Source of the DNA: Verrucomicrobiota bacterium
GTDB lineage: Bacteria; Verrucomicrobiota; Verrucomicrobiia; Verrucomicrobiales; Verrucomicrobiaceae
NCBI GenBank assembly: GCA_009885695.1
Contig: VFKE01000056.1
Span: 1 to 64,000, forward strand
DNA: 64,000 nucleotides
Direction of reading: 5' to 3'
Each line of letters starts with the position of its first letter. The first letter of the stretch is position 1. The translations under genes were made by a program, and so were the position numbers. Positions 51,934-59,810 of the stretch are shown here, piece by piece. The notes beneath the pieces are model-generated. The model saw only the letters and a program-made list of their open reading frames with translations, ran no database searches and had not been told where the DNA came from.

Positions 51934-53873
51934 TTGCTGCCCGGATTCTTAAAATAATGTTCTGCGAGCTTCAGGGCCTGACTGGCGTGCTGGTCTGGGG
52001 ACATGATGAATGGCCAGATGATGACCTCGCGAATGTCCCCGGTGAAAAGCATGTTGGGTGCGGGTGGACGCGCGGGGTTGGTGACTGCCTCGGACACATT
52101 GATTTCGCTAAGCGCGGACCAGCCAGGAGGCATGATACATTCGCCAGATGATTTTCCGCCGTCGGTGCCGCTCCGCACTGTAAGTGTGATTTTTTTTATC
52201 TCGGGATCCAGGCGAAGACTGACCAGGCTAAAAATGTTTGTGCTCCGGTCACCAACCTTGCACTCATAGGCAAGTTGCTTTCCCTTGGGCGGCTGAGCGC
52301 TGGCCTTGGCTCGGAACTCATTATTAGGAAACGCCTGCAATTGGATCCATTCATTATTGCCCTTGTTATGAAGTCGCAAAATTGTCACTTCTTTGTTGGT
52401 TATCCGGGGTCGAACAATCAAAAAAATCGTCATTCCCTTGTCTTTCACGTTTTTGCCGAACGGATAGTCCTTCACATCACCCGGACTGGCCACGTGGAAC
52501 ATGCATTTACCGGCATCGAAGCGCAACAGGCTGATCTTTTTCTTAAATTCACCAGGCTGTTCGACGATTTGCATCGGGCAATTCTCCCTACGCCGGTCGC
52601 ATGCGCCGAGAACGGCATCGCCGGCAGCAGGTGAAAGATCGCGCCAGCTCAGGATCAGACTACCGGACTTCGCAGGAGAAATGGTTGCGCCAGCTTCAGA
52701 CCAAGCCTCCATTTTTTCACCGGAAACCCAATGAATGATGGAGCCATCCACAATTGCATCAGCCGGTGGTGCTCCGAGCAAGCCCGCTGATTCACCATAC
52801 ATTTTTATAAACAAAAAAGTACCGCCGCCTATGAGCACGAAGATGCCAATGACGATGTAGAGCCATGCCAGGCTGTTCTTGGCACGAGGCAGCGGTGATG
52901 CTTGGAATAAATTATTCTCAGGCTGTGCCTTCGGCTGAAGTGAACTCGTAGTGCGCGGCGATAATGTTCCCGTCGCGGGACGCGCCACGCTGCTGGAGAT
53001 CGAAGCAGCCGGACCATCTCCGATGGCGGCGGGTTCGCTGATCACTCCTTCCGCAGCGAGACCGCGCAGTGAGTCAAGCGCCTGCTGCGCATTTGCGGGC
53101 CGATCCCCTGGATCGCTGTTCATCAGCCACATCACCCAGTCGCAGAGTTGTGAAGGTAGATCAGAACGTAAATCATGCAGAAGTGTGACTTGATGCTTCA
53201 GATGCATGTCCATCACCCCGGCCACTGTTGCCGCCTGGAATGGACGTTGTCCGGTCAACGCCTGATAATAGACACAACCGAGCGAATACAAATCCGTGCG
53301 ACCATCCAGCGGTTTACGCAGGAACTGCTCTGGTGCCATGTAGAAAATGGAACCGAGGATGTGGCCACGATGGTCCTCGGTCTGCTTTTTCGCGCCATAC
53401 GAAAGCCGGGCGAGACCGAAGTCCACGATCTTGATCTGCAACCGCCCCCCGGGCAGCCGTTTCACCTTCATGTTCTCGGGTTTCAGATCGCGATGCAGGA
53501 TGCTCTGGCCGTGCGCGGAGAGCACGCCTTCGAGCGTCTGGGTGGCCAGTTCATAAAAGTCTCCAATGCCAACCTTGCTGCCCAGGATCCAGTCGGAGAG
53601 CGTGTCGCCCTCCAGAAGCTCCATCACGATAAACAGGCCGTTCTCATCGCTGGCCAGATCGTAGATGGTGACGATGTTCGGATGCTGCAGCGTGGCGAGC
53701 GATGCCGCCTCATTCTTTAGGGCCGACGACTGGGTGTCCTGCTTCTGCTCCTCTTCCTTGGTGAGCAGCCGTTTCAACGCGACGTAGCGGTTGAGCTGCG
53801 TGTCGTAAGCCTTGCACACCGAGCCGGCACCGCCCGCGCCAAGCTCTTCAAGAATTTTATAGCGACCTGACAT
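51927..53873 (-). CDS. Transmembrane Ser/Thr kinase with LamG-like ectodomain
   Basis: A 648-residue Hanks-type kinase. The P-loop GAGGAGSV is at 12-19, the ATP Lys in YVALKRLL at 34, the catalytic HRDLKPEN near 127-134, DFGLARLS, and the APE motif in FYMAPEQFL. One transmembrane segment (SLAWLYIVIGIFVLIGGGTFLF) is near 335-356. The outer part, about 290 residues, ends with the LamG/concanavalin-like pattern TILRLHNKGNNEWIQLQAF, LVSLRLDPEIKKITLTV, GDIREVIIWPFIMSPDQH, so the kinase may sense a glycan or polymer. It overlaps the SMUG1-like gene downstream by seven bases. Confidence 0.88.
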   Translation of the reverse strand: MSGRYKILEELGAGGAGSVCKAYDTQLNRYVALKRLLTKEEEQKQDTQSSALKNEAASLATLQHPNIVTIYDLASDENGLFIVMELLEGDTLSDWILGSKVGIGDFYELATQTLEGVLSAHGQSILHRDLKPENMKVKRLPGGRLQIKIVDFGLARLSYGAKKQTEDHRGHILGSIFYMAPEQFLRKPLDGRTDLYSLGCVYYQALTGQRPFQAATVAGVMDMHLKHQVTLLHDLRSDLPSQLCDWVMWLMNSDPGDRPANAQQALDSLRGLAAEGVISEPAAIGDGPAASISSSVARPATGTLSPRTTSSLQPKAQPENNLFQASPLPRAKNSLAWLYIVIGIFVLIGGGTFLFIKMYGESAGLLGAPPADAIVDGSIIHWVSGEKMEAWSEAGATISPAKSGSLILSWRDLSPAAGDAVLGACDRRRENCPMQIVEQPGEFKKKISLLRFDAGKCMFHVASPGDVKDYPFGKNVKDKGMTIFLIVRPRITNKEVTILRLHNKGNNEWIQLQAFPNNEFRAKASAQPPKGKQLAYECKVGDRSTNIFSLVSLRLDPEIKKITLTVRSGTDGGKSSGECIMPPGWSALSEINVSEAVTNPARPPAPNMLFTGDIREVIIWPFIMSPDQHASQALKLAEHYFKNPGSKW

Positions 53874-53927
53874 AAAATTGAATGAGCGGACAAAATCCGC
53901 ATTCCAGACCTTCTCAAGGTTTTTTAT

Positions 53928-54968
53928 TCATATCCGGACGGCGCCACATCGCGCCTGGATTTCCGCGATAGCCCACTGCGCGTGCTCGGCGATCAACGGC
54001 TCCTCATCCCGCGCTGCTTCGTTCAATGCTGGCAAATCATCGATCGTGCCGATGTTCCCCAGCACAACGCACACGTTGCGCAGGAACGCGGGACGCTTGA
54101 TCCGCTTGATGGGTGATCTGCGAAACATCTCGCGAAACCCATCTACGGTGAGCTTGAGAAAGTCGCGCAGCTTCATGTCGAACACGGCATCGCGCGCCTG
54201 AAACGCAGCTTCGCGCGAGGCCACGGCGAAACGGTTCCACGGACAGGCATCGAGACAGTCATCGCAACCGTAGATGCGGTCACCGATGGCGCGGCGAAAC
54301 TCCAGCGGAATGCTCCCCTTGTGTTCGATGGTGAGATACGAAATGCAGCGCCGGGCGTCGAGCCGGCGCGGTGCGGTGATGGCCTGGGTGGGACACGCGA
54401 CCATGCAGCGCGTGCACTTGCCGCACAAATCGCGCTGCGGCGCATCCGGTTCCAAGGGCAGGGTGGTCAGTATTTCCGCAAGGAAAAACCATGTGCCAAG
54501 AGAACGATGGATTTGCATGGTGCTCTTCCCATTCCAGCCGAGGCCGGCCTCGTTCGCAAAGTCCCGCTCCAGAACCGGGCCCGTGTCCACATAGCATTTC
54601 TGTGTGCCCCCGTGGGTGTTAAGCCATTCATCCAGCGAGCGTAACTTCTCCGCGATGAGATCGTGATAGTCTTCATTCCAGGCATAGCGCGCGATTTTTC
54701 CTTCCAGCGCTCCCGGCTGCTGCGCTCCCGGAAAATAATTCATGGCCAGCACGATGACCGACTTCGCACCGGGCAACACTGCGACTGGATCACCGCGCCG
54801 TTCCATGTTGCGCGCCATCCATGCCATGTCGCCGTGCTTCCCCTCGGCAATCCACTGCTCGAACAAAGCGCGATGGGCCGCTGGTTGCGCCGTGGCAATC
54901 CGGCAGTCGCCGAAGCCCGCTACCCGCGCCCTCGAAACCAGATCTTGTTTCAACTGCTCCATGCCCAT
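53928..54968 (-). CDS. queG: Epoxyqueuosine reductase
   Basis: Cobalamin-dependent enzyme reducing epoxyqueuosine to queuosine in tRNA, the last step of the pathway begun by queC and queF. The 346-residue protein holds two ferredoxin-type clusters, CGKCTRCMVACP and CDDCLDACPW, and the cobalamin-region motifs YVDTGPVLERDFANEAGLGWNGK and ISYLTIEHKG. C-terminal HEAT-like helices are complete (LRNVCVVLGNIGTIDDLPAL). The ATG at 54968 is used. The gene diverges from the U32 gene 47 bp away. Confidence 0.96.
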   Translation of the reverse strand: MGMEQLKQDLVSRARVAGFGDCRIATAQPAAHRALFEQWIAEGKHGDMAWMARNMERRGDPVAVLPGAKSVIVLAMNYFPGAQQPGALEGKIARYAWNEDYHDLIAEKLRSLDEWLNTHGGTQKCYVDTGPVLERDFANEAGLGWNGKSTMQIHRSLGTWFFLAEILTTLPLEPDAPQRDLCGKCTRCMVACPTQAITAPRRLDARRCISYLTIEHKGSIPLEFRRAIGDRIYGCDDCLDACPWNRFAVASREAAFQARDAVFDMKLRDFLKLTVDGFREMFRRSPIKRIKRPAFLRNVCVVLGNIGTIDDLPALNEAARDEEPLIAEHAQWAIAEIQARCGAVRI

Positions 54969-55015
54969 GTAAGGCTCAAGATGCCACCGGCTTGGTTTCG
55001 TGCTACTGATACCTC

Positions 55016-57514
55016 GTGATTCCCCGACTCCAGCCCCCTGAATTGCTCGCGCCCTCAGGCAACTGGGACTGCGCGCGCGCCGCAGTGGCCAACGGCGCTG
55101 ACGCGATTTACTTCGGGCTGCCGCGATTCAACGCCCGGCTGCGCGCGGACAATTTTACGGATGATGATTTGCCGCGGCTCATGGAATTTCTCCACCAACA
55201 TGGCGTGCGCGGCCACTGCGCGTTTAACACATTGATCTTCACCAGTGAACTGGCCGATGCAGAAAGACAAATCCGCCTGCTGGACGATACAGGCGTGGAC
55301 GCTGTGATCGTGCAGGACCTCGGTCTCGCACGGATGATCAAAGACATCGCGCCGCGGATCAAACTCCACGCCAGCACGCAGATGACCATCACTTCGCCAG
55401 AAGGCTTGCGTTTTGCGCGCAAGCTCGGACTCGATCTGGCGGTGCTGGCGCGGGAATTATCGCTGCGGGATTTGGAACGATTTCAAAGGGAAAACAATCC
55501 GCTGCCGCTGGAAGTGTTCGTGCATGGCGCGCTCTGTGTGGCCTATTCCGGCCAGTGCCTGACGAGTGAATCGCTCGGCCGGCGCAGCGCCAACCGGGGC
55601 GAATGCGCACAGGCCTGCCGGATGCCCTATGAATTGATCGTCGATGGCGTGAAGCAGGATCTCGGTGAGAAGCGCTACCTGCTTTCGCCTCAAGACCTTG
55701 CGGCGGTGGATGAAATCCCGCGACTGATCGAACTCGGCGTGCGCAGCTTCAAAATTGAAGGCCGGCTGAAGACACCGGAATATGTCGCGGCGGTGACTGG
55801 AGTGTATCGCAAGGCCATTGATGCAGCGATGAAGGTTCAAGGTTCAGGGTTCAGGGTTCAAGGTTGTGATGAAGAAGATCGCCATGCCTTGGAGATGACC
55901 TTCAGCCGCGGTTTGTATTCCGGCTGGATGCACGGCGTGAACCATCAAGAATTAGTGGGCGCGCGCTTTGGCAAAAAGCGCGGGCCGTTCATCGGTGAAG
56001 TTCTGCGTCATGCGACCGATGGCGTGGAGTTGACCGAAATGCGCGTGCCACTGAAGCCGGGCGACGGAGTGGTGTTTGAGAATCCGAGCAACACCGACTA
56101 CGAACAAGGTGGATTCCTCTACGCCGTGAAAGGCAACTGCATCGAATTCCAACGCGAGAAACTCGACTTCACACGCATCCCACTGGGAACACGCCTCTAT
56201 AAAACGAGTGATCCGGCGCTGGACAAGAAGTTGCGTGCGACATTCCAAGGCGAGATTCCCCTGCGCAAGCAGCGCGCCCTGCACTTGAGCGTCAGTGGCG
56301 CAGCGGGTGAATCACTGACGCTCTCGCTGCTTGATGACAAAGGTCAAGCCGCTGAAAGTGTGACATCCGGAATGCCATTGCAGGTAGCGCAAAAACGACC
56401 GCTGACTCGGGAGTCACTCCTGGAGCAATTCGGAAAACTGGGTGGCACACCGTATGAAATCGCCACGCTCGAAGTGCGGCTGGAAGATGATTTGATTCTG
56501 CCGATAAGTGAGTTGAACCGGATGCGGCGGGCCTTGGTGGAAAAGTTGAGTGGCACCGGCTTGCAGCCGGTGTGTAGCGCAGGCATCTTGCCTGCACAGG
56601 ATGCTGCACTGGCGGACAGAATGTCCGCCCTCCACACAGGCTCCAAGCCTGTGCCACAAGCCGAACCGTCGTTGTTCATCCTCTGCCGCAATTCCGAGCA
56701 GATCACCGCAGCACTCGATGCCAATGTGACGCGAATTTACGCGGACTTCGAAGACATCCGGCTGTTCGCGGAAGCGGTTGCGCAGGTGCGACAGCACGGT
56801 GGTGGCACGGAGATATTCCTCGCCACGCCGCGTATCCAGAAACCGGGTGAGTCCGGATATTTCAAGCTGATATCCAACGCAAAGCCAGATGGCGTGCTGA
56901 TCCGCAACCTGGGGTCGATCGAATTTTTCGCATCATTGGGACTGCGAATGGCGGGAGATTTTTCACTCAACGTGGCCAACCCGCTCACCGCTGATTTCTT
57001 GATCGAATCCGGACTGGAACGGCTCACGGTTTCTTACGATCTGGACATCGGCCAGGTGCTCGATCTGCTGCGCGCGGCACCACCGTCCTGGTTTGAACTC
57101 ACGCTGCACCAGCACATGCCGATGTTTCACATGGAGCACTGCGTCTTCGCCGCGTTCATGTCGCAAGGGAAAACATCGCTCGACTGCGGTCGCCCCTGCG
57201 AAAAACACAGCGTCAAACTGCGCGACCGTGTGGGCATGGAACACCCGTTGAAAGCGGACGTCGGCTGCCGGAACACGCTGTTCAACGCCGTGCCGCAGAC
57301 CGGGGCCAGGTTCTTCAGCGATCTGATGCAGGCCGGACTGCGACACTATCGGGTGGAACTTCTTGAGGAATCCGCCAGCGCCGCCGCCCAGGTAATTGAA
57401 ACTTACCAGGCGTTGCTCAGCGGCGCGCGCGGCGGTGCCTTGCTCTGGCGCGAACTTCGGGCGCAATCACAACTCGGCGTGACCAGCGGGACCTTGCGGA
57501 CGGATGACAAATAA
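55016..57514 (+). CDS. U32 peptidase family protein (RlhA/TrhP-like) with two repeat-derived insertions
   Basis: An 832-residue U32 protein. The catalytic-type core has LELLAPSGNWDCARAAVANGADAIYFGL, LLSPQDLAAVDEI, SFKIEGRLKTPEYVA, the SGQCLTSESLGRRSANRGECAQACR Cys-rich segment, and a DUF3656-like C-terminal half. Family members (RlhA, TrhP/TrhO) hydroxylate rRNA or tRNA; this one probably does too. Residues 273-282 (VQGSGFRVQG) come from a 7-bp tandem array, and about 512-548 (TGLQPVCSAGILPAQDA...TGSKPVPQ) from palindromic repeats. Both insertions keep the frame. It starts at GTG, 47 bp from queG. Confidence 0.85.
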   Translation: MIPRLQPPELLAPSGNWDCARAAVANGADAIYFGLPRFNARLRADNFTDDDLPRLMEFLHQHGVRGHCAFNTLIFTSELADAERQIRLLDDTGVDAVIVQDLGLARMIKDIAPRIKLHASTQMTITSPEGLRFARKLGLDLAVLARELSLRDLERFQRENNPLPLEVFVHGALCVAYSGQCLTSESLGRRSANRGECAQACRMPYELIVDGVKQDLGEKRYLLSPQDLAAVDEIPRLIELGVRSFKIEGRLKTPEYVAAVTGVYRKAIDAAMKVQGSGFRVQGCDEEDRHALEMTFSRGLYSGWMHGVNHQELVGARFGKKRGPFIGEVLRHATDGVELTEMRVPLKPGDGVVFENPSNTDYEQGGFLYAVKGNCIEFQREKLDFTRIPLGTRLYKTSDPALDKKLRATFQGEIPLRKQRALHLSVSGAAGESLTLSLLDDKGQAAESVTSGMPLQVAQKRPLTRESLLEQFGKLGGTPYEIATLEVRLEDDLILPISELNRMRRALVEKLSGTGLQPVCSAGILPAQDAALADRMSALHTGSKPVPQAEPSLFILCRNSEQITAALDANVTRIYADFEDIRLFAEAVAQVRQHGGGTEIFLATPRIQKPGESGYFKLISNAKPDGVLIRNLGSIEFFASLGLRMAGDFSLNVANPLTADFLIESGLERLTVSYDLDIGQVLDLLRAAPPSWFELTLHQHMPMFHMEHCVFAAFMSQGKTSLDCGRPCEKHSVKLRDRVGMEHPLKADVGCRNTLFNAVPQTGARFFSDLMQAGLRHYRVELLEESASAAAQVIETYQALLSGARGGALLWRELRAQSQLGVTSGTLRTDDK
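55832..55866. repeat. 7-bp tandem array inside the U32 gene
   Basis: Five heptamers (AAGGTTC, AAGGTTC, AGGGTTC, AGGGTTC, AAGGTTG) encode KVQGSGFRVQG. Same heptamer family as the hemA-hemC junction on the other strand. Confidence 0.8.
56550..56660. repeat. Palindromic repeat cluster inserted in the U32 gene
   Basis: It contains GGCACCGGCTTGCAGCCGGTGT, CAGGCATCTTGCCTG, GGCGGACAGAATGTCCGCC and CACAGGCTCCAAGCCTGTG in a row, adding about 36 codons in frame (TGLQPV, AGILPA, TGSKPV modules). Confidence 0.85.
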
Positions 57515-57537
57515 TTCTCAGACCACGCGCGCCTTCT

Positions 57538-57737
57538 GTCGCAGAGCGACAATGGATGATAGCCGTGGGTTTCAACCCACGGTTGACGTCCACAAGCGTA
57601 TCCGTCGCGTAGCGACGACGGAACCGGGCTTTGCCAAGCTGTCTCATCGAGTTACATTGTCGCTACGAGACAAAATTAATTTGCGGCTACGACCGTGGGT
57701 TGAAACCCACGGCTACCGTCCGCCGTTGCTCTGCGAC
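57538..57737. repeat. ~200-bp inverted-repeat element
   Basis: The outer arms begin GTCGCAGAGCGAC and end in its complement, with CCGTGGGTT(T/G)..AACCCACGG palindromes inside each. Size, symmetry and lack of a reading frame suggest a MITE-like non-autonomous element. No second copy of the whole unit is seen in this window. Confidence 0.65.
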
Positions 57738-57783
57738 GTGAAGAAACAGCATTGGACACGCTATTTATTATCAGGTGTAAAAT

Positions 57784-57817
57784 ATGAAGCGCGCGAGGCC
57801 CCCCTCGCGCGCTTCAT
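57784..57817 (-). terminator. Likely Rho-independent terminator of the histidine kinase
   Basis: A perfect 15-bp stem (ATGAAGCGCGCGAGG and its complement) with a four-base loop follows the kinase stop. Read on the minus strand it is followed by ATTTTA, a short U-rich run. It could also end the convergent U32 transcript. Confidence 0.65.
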
Positions 57818-57842
57818 GTGACGTGCCGTGCTTGAAATCAGT

Positions 57843-58598
57843 TCAAGCCACCGGCACGCTCACCCAGAAAGTGGTGGTGCTGTCCTGTGAATTCACACCC
57901 AATCGAATCCCCGTCTGGTGCGCCAGCATGGCGGCGATCGTGAGGCCGAGACCGAGATGGGAGGCGCTCTTGCTTCCTTGAAACGGACGGAAAACATCCG
58001 CCAGCTTCTCCGGCGCAATTTGCGATCCGGTGTTGCTCACGAGAATGTCGACCCGTTTTTCAGAAGCAGGGCTGATGACTCCAGGGCCGGTCATCTGAAT
58101 CAGCGCGCGACCGCCACCCTTGAGCGCGGCTTCGGCAGCGTTCTTCAGAACTTCGAGCAGCAGCTCCTTGAATTTCGAGGGATCGACCAGCACAGGCGGC
58201 AAGTTGTCCGGCACATCCATTTCAAAAGGCACGCCCGCCTTGATAAACGGATCGCGGATCGCGGTGGCGACAACGCCCATATATTCGTTCAGATTGAGAG
58301 GCTGGAGATTGATCTTGGCGCAGCCACCGGCGGCACGGATACGTTCGCTGAGTCCGGAGATGCTCATGGAGGCCTCCTTGATGTGCTTCATGTTCTCGAA
58401 CACGGTAGCATCCAGTTCCTCGTTCATCAGGATCAGGCTGCTGAAACCCTGGATGATGGCGAGCAGGTTATTGAGCTTGTGCGTCAATCCGCGCAACAAA
58501 TCCTGATGAAAGCCCTCTGAGGACTGCGGCCCGAGGTTTAACTGGTTCGGATAAACGAACTGCATGGGGTTCGCGGGTGTAGGGACAGTGGCAACCAT
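57843..58598 (-). CDS. Sensorless soluble histidine kinase
   Basis: A 251-residue protein with no membrane segment and no recognisable sensor domain. The first 25 residues are a short leader, then the dimerisation domain has LLRGLTHKLNNLLAIIQGF, where His follows the usual H-box pattern although Thr precedes it in place of Ser. The ATPase domain has the N-box FKELLLEVLKNAAEAAL, VSNTGSQIAPEKL (G1-like) and GLGLTIAAML (G2). No response regulator is adjacent, so it is an orphan. It may take its signal from a partner protein. Confidence 0.75.
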   Translation of the reverse strand: MVATVPTPANPMQFVYPNQLNLGPQSSEGFHQDLLRGLTHKLNNLLAIIQGFSSLILMNEELDATVFENMKHIKEASMSISGLSERIRAAGGCAKINLQPLNLNEYMGVVATAIRDPFIKAGVPFEMDVPDNLPPVLVDPSKFKELLLEVLKNAAEAALKGGGRALIQMTGPGVISPASEKRVDILVSNTGSQIAPEKLADVFRPFQGSKSASHLGLGLTIAAMLAHQTGIRLGVNSQDSTTTFWVSVPVA

Positions 58599-59405
58599 AA
58601 TTACTAAACCAATTTAATCAAGAAATCTTGAATGTCGAGCAAAATCTCGTGTTTTTTAGAATTTTCATTCTATCGAGACTGGGCGGTGTTTTCTGGTGTA
58701 GCCATCCGGGTTGTCTGATTTCAGACGCCGGGTTTGCCTGTCGGCAGTGTGTAGCAGGGCTTTAGCCTGCTTGGCCAAGCCCGGGCAAGATGCCCGCGCT
58801 CCCTTTCATAATGCCCGCGCTCCCTTCATTGAAAAGTAGCTGACGAGGTGACGAGGCACAAATTTGGATGCCCGGTCGCGCCATCCACCAACGAAGGCTC
58901 TGCCCCTCCCCAACGGAGCGTGGGCATCTTGCCCGCGCCTTCCCCTGCCAGACAAGCCTTTCAGCTTTGCGAGTAAAGTGGACTGATAACGTTTGGCGGG
59001 CAGCAAATCTTTCAGTAAATCTGCCTGACAATTGGCAGCCGCCAAAGGGCTGGACTCTTCATCAAAGGAGCACGACTCGCGCGACTAGATTCGTGCCCGA
59101 GTCTCCGGGGCGCGAATGATGGTGAACAAGTTGCACCAAACAATCGCGATTGATCCCGGAGCCTCGGACGGGGGCAAGGACATACGAATGCACAATACCC
59201 TGATGAGATGGAATGGACTGCGCGGGCGCACACTGCCAGCGAGCTCATCAAGTCGGTGCACCAGACTACCAAGCTTTGGACTGTTGACAGTTTGAGATCA
59301 TTCGTTCATCATCTTCTTCGATCATCCACAATCCCGCTTGGTTGCTGGTAACCTAAACTCTCGGCATAAAATTTCCAAACAAAACAAAACAACACGCATC
59401 AAAAT
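58599..59405. other. Long intergenic region, about 800 bp
   Basis: No protein gene is supported; open frames on both strands are repeat-derived (for example SAGILPG-type translations) or lack any family pattern. It contains the palindromic repeat at 58747-58824 and related GCCCGCG-rich fragments near 58920-58950. The last 120 bases before 59406 may hold the promoter of the small membrane gene pair. Confidence 0.5.
58747..58824. repeat. Degenerate palindromic repeats with a direct duplication
   Basis: GTAGCAGGGCTTTAGCCTGCT and GCCCGGGCAAGATGCCCGCGCTCCC resemble the repeat family in sufD, hemC and the U32 gene. The segment ATGCCCGCGCTCCCTT is present twice in tandem, 27 bp apart (near 58789 and 58810). 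Confidence 0.65.
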
Positions 59406-59810
59406 ATGAACCAGAACATTCCACAACAGCCGCAATACGTAGCCACCCAACGCCCAGAATCAGGAACAGTAACTGCCCTAGCGGTAGTCTCGATCATTTT
59501 TGGCACAATAGGACTGCTCGGCTCATTCATTCCATGTTTAGGTGCCCTTGCAATCTGGATCGCTATACCGGCAGCATTATGCGGTGCGGGTGCAACCTAT
59601 ATGGCGAAGTCGAAAGGTTGTTCGATTGGTCTTCCGGTGGCGGCTTTCATTGTCAGCGTTCTCGGAATGATAATTTCCGCGGTTCAGATAGTGGCGATCA
59701 GTGGGGCAGCCAAGGCTGCCAATAACGGAGTTCAAGCTCTCGACGCAGAAATGAAGAGAGACGCGAAAGCCCGTCAGGAACGAATCCAGAATGAGAATAA
59801 TAAGCAGTAA
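59406..59810 (+). CDS. DUF4190-like small membrane protein
   Basis: A 134-residue protein with a Gln/Pro-rich start (MNQNIPQQPQYVATQRPESG), two or three membrane helices (VTALAVVSIIFGTIGLLGSF, LGALAIWIAIPAALCGAGAT, LPVAAFIVSVLGMIISAVQI) and a charged coiled-coil-like tail (AEMKRDAKARQERIQNENNK). This is the layout of DUF4190-type proteins. Base composition is slightly AT-richer than neighbours. It overlaps the DUF2752-like frame downstream by about 20 bp. Function is unknown. Confidence 0.7.
   Translation: MNQNIPQQPQYVATQRPESGTVTALAVVSIIFGTIGLLGSFIPCLGALAIWIAIPAALCGAGATYMAKSKGCSIGLPVAAFIVSVLGMIISAVQIVAISGAAKAANNGVQALDAEMKRDAKARQERIQNENNKQ

Larger units (their letters stand above)
57515..57842. 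other. Intergenic region with long inverted repeat and hairpins
   Basis: No gene is supported between the U32 gene and the convergent histidine kinase. A 45-base arm at 57538-57582 has its complement at 57693-57737, both built around a CCGTGGGTTTCAACCCACGG-type palindrome. Shorter palindromes around GTCGCGTAGCGAC fill the inside. A hairpin at 57784-57817 precedes the kinase stop. Confidence 0.6.

Noticed and set aside
16641-56660. Possible CRISPR array signal from recurrent short repeats
   Set aside because: The repeats are 7-8 bp tandem units or scattered palindromes without constant-length unique spacers, and no cas gene is present.
58762-59272. Small frames in the 800-bp gap after the histidine kinase
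   Set aside because: Their translations are made of palindromic-repeat peptides or random sequence.
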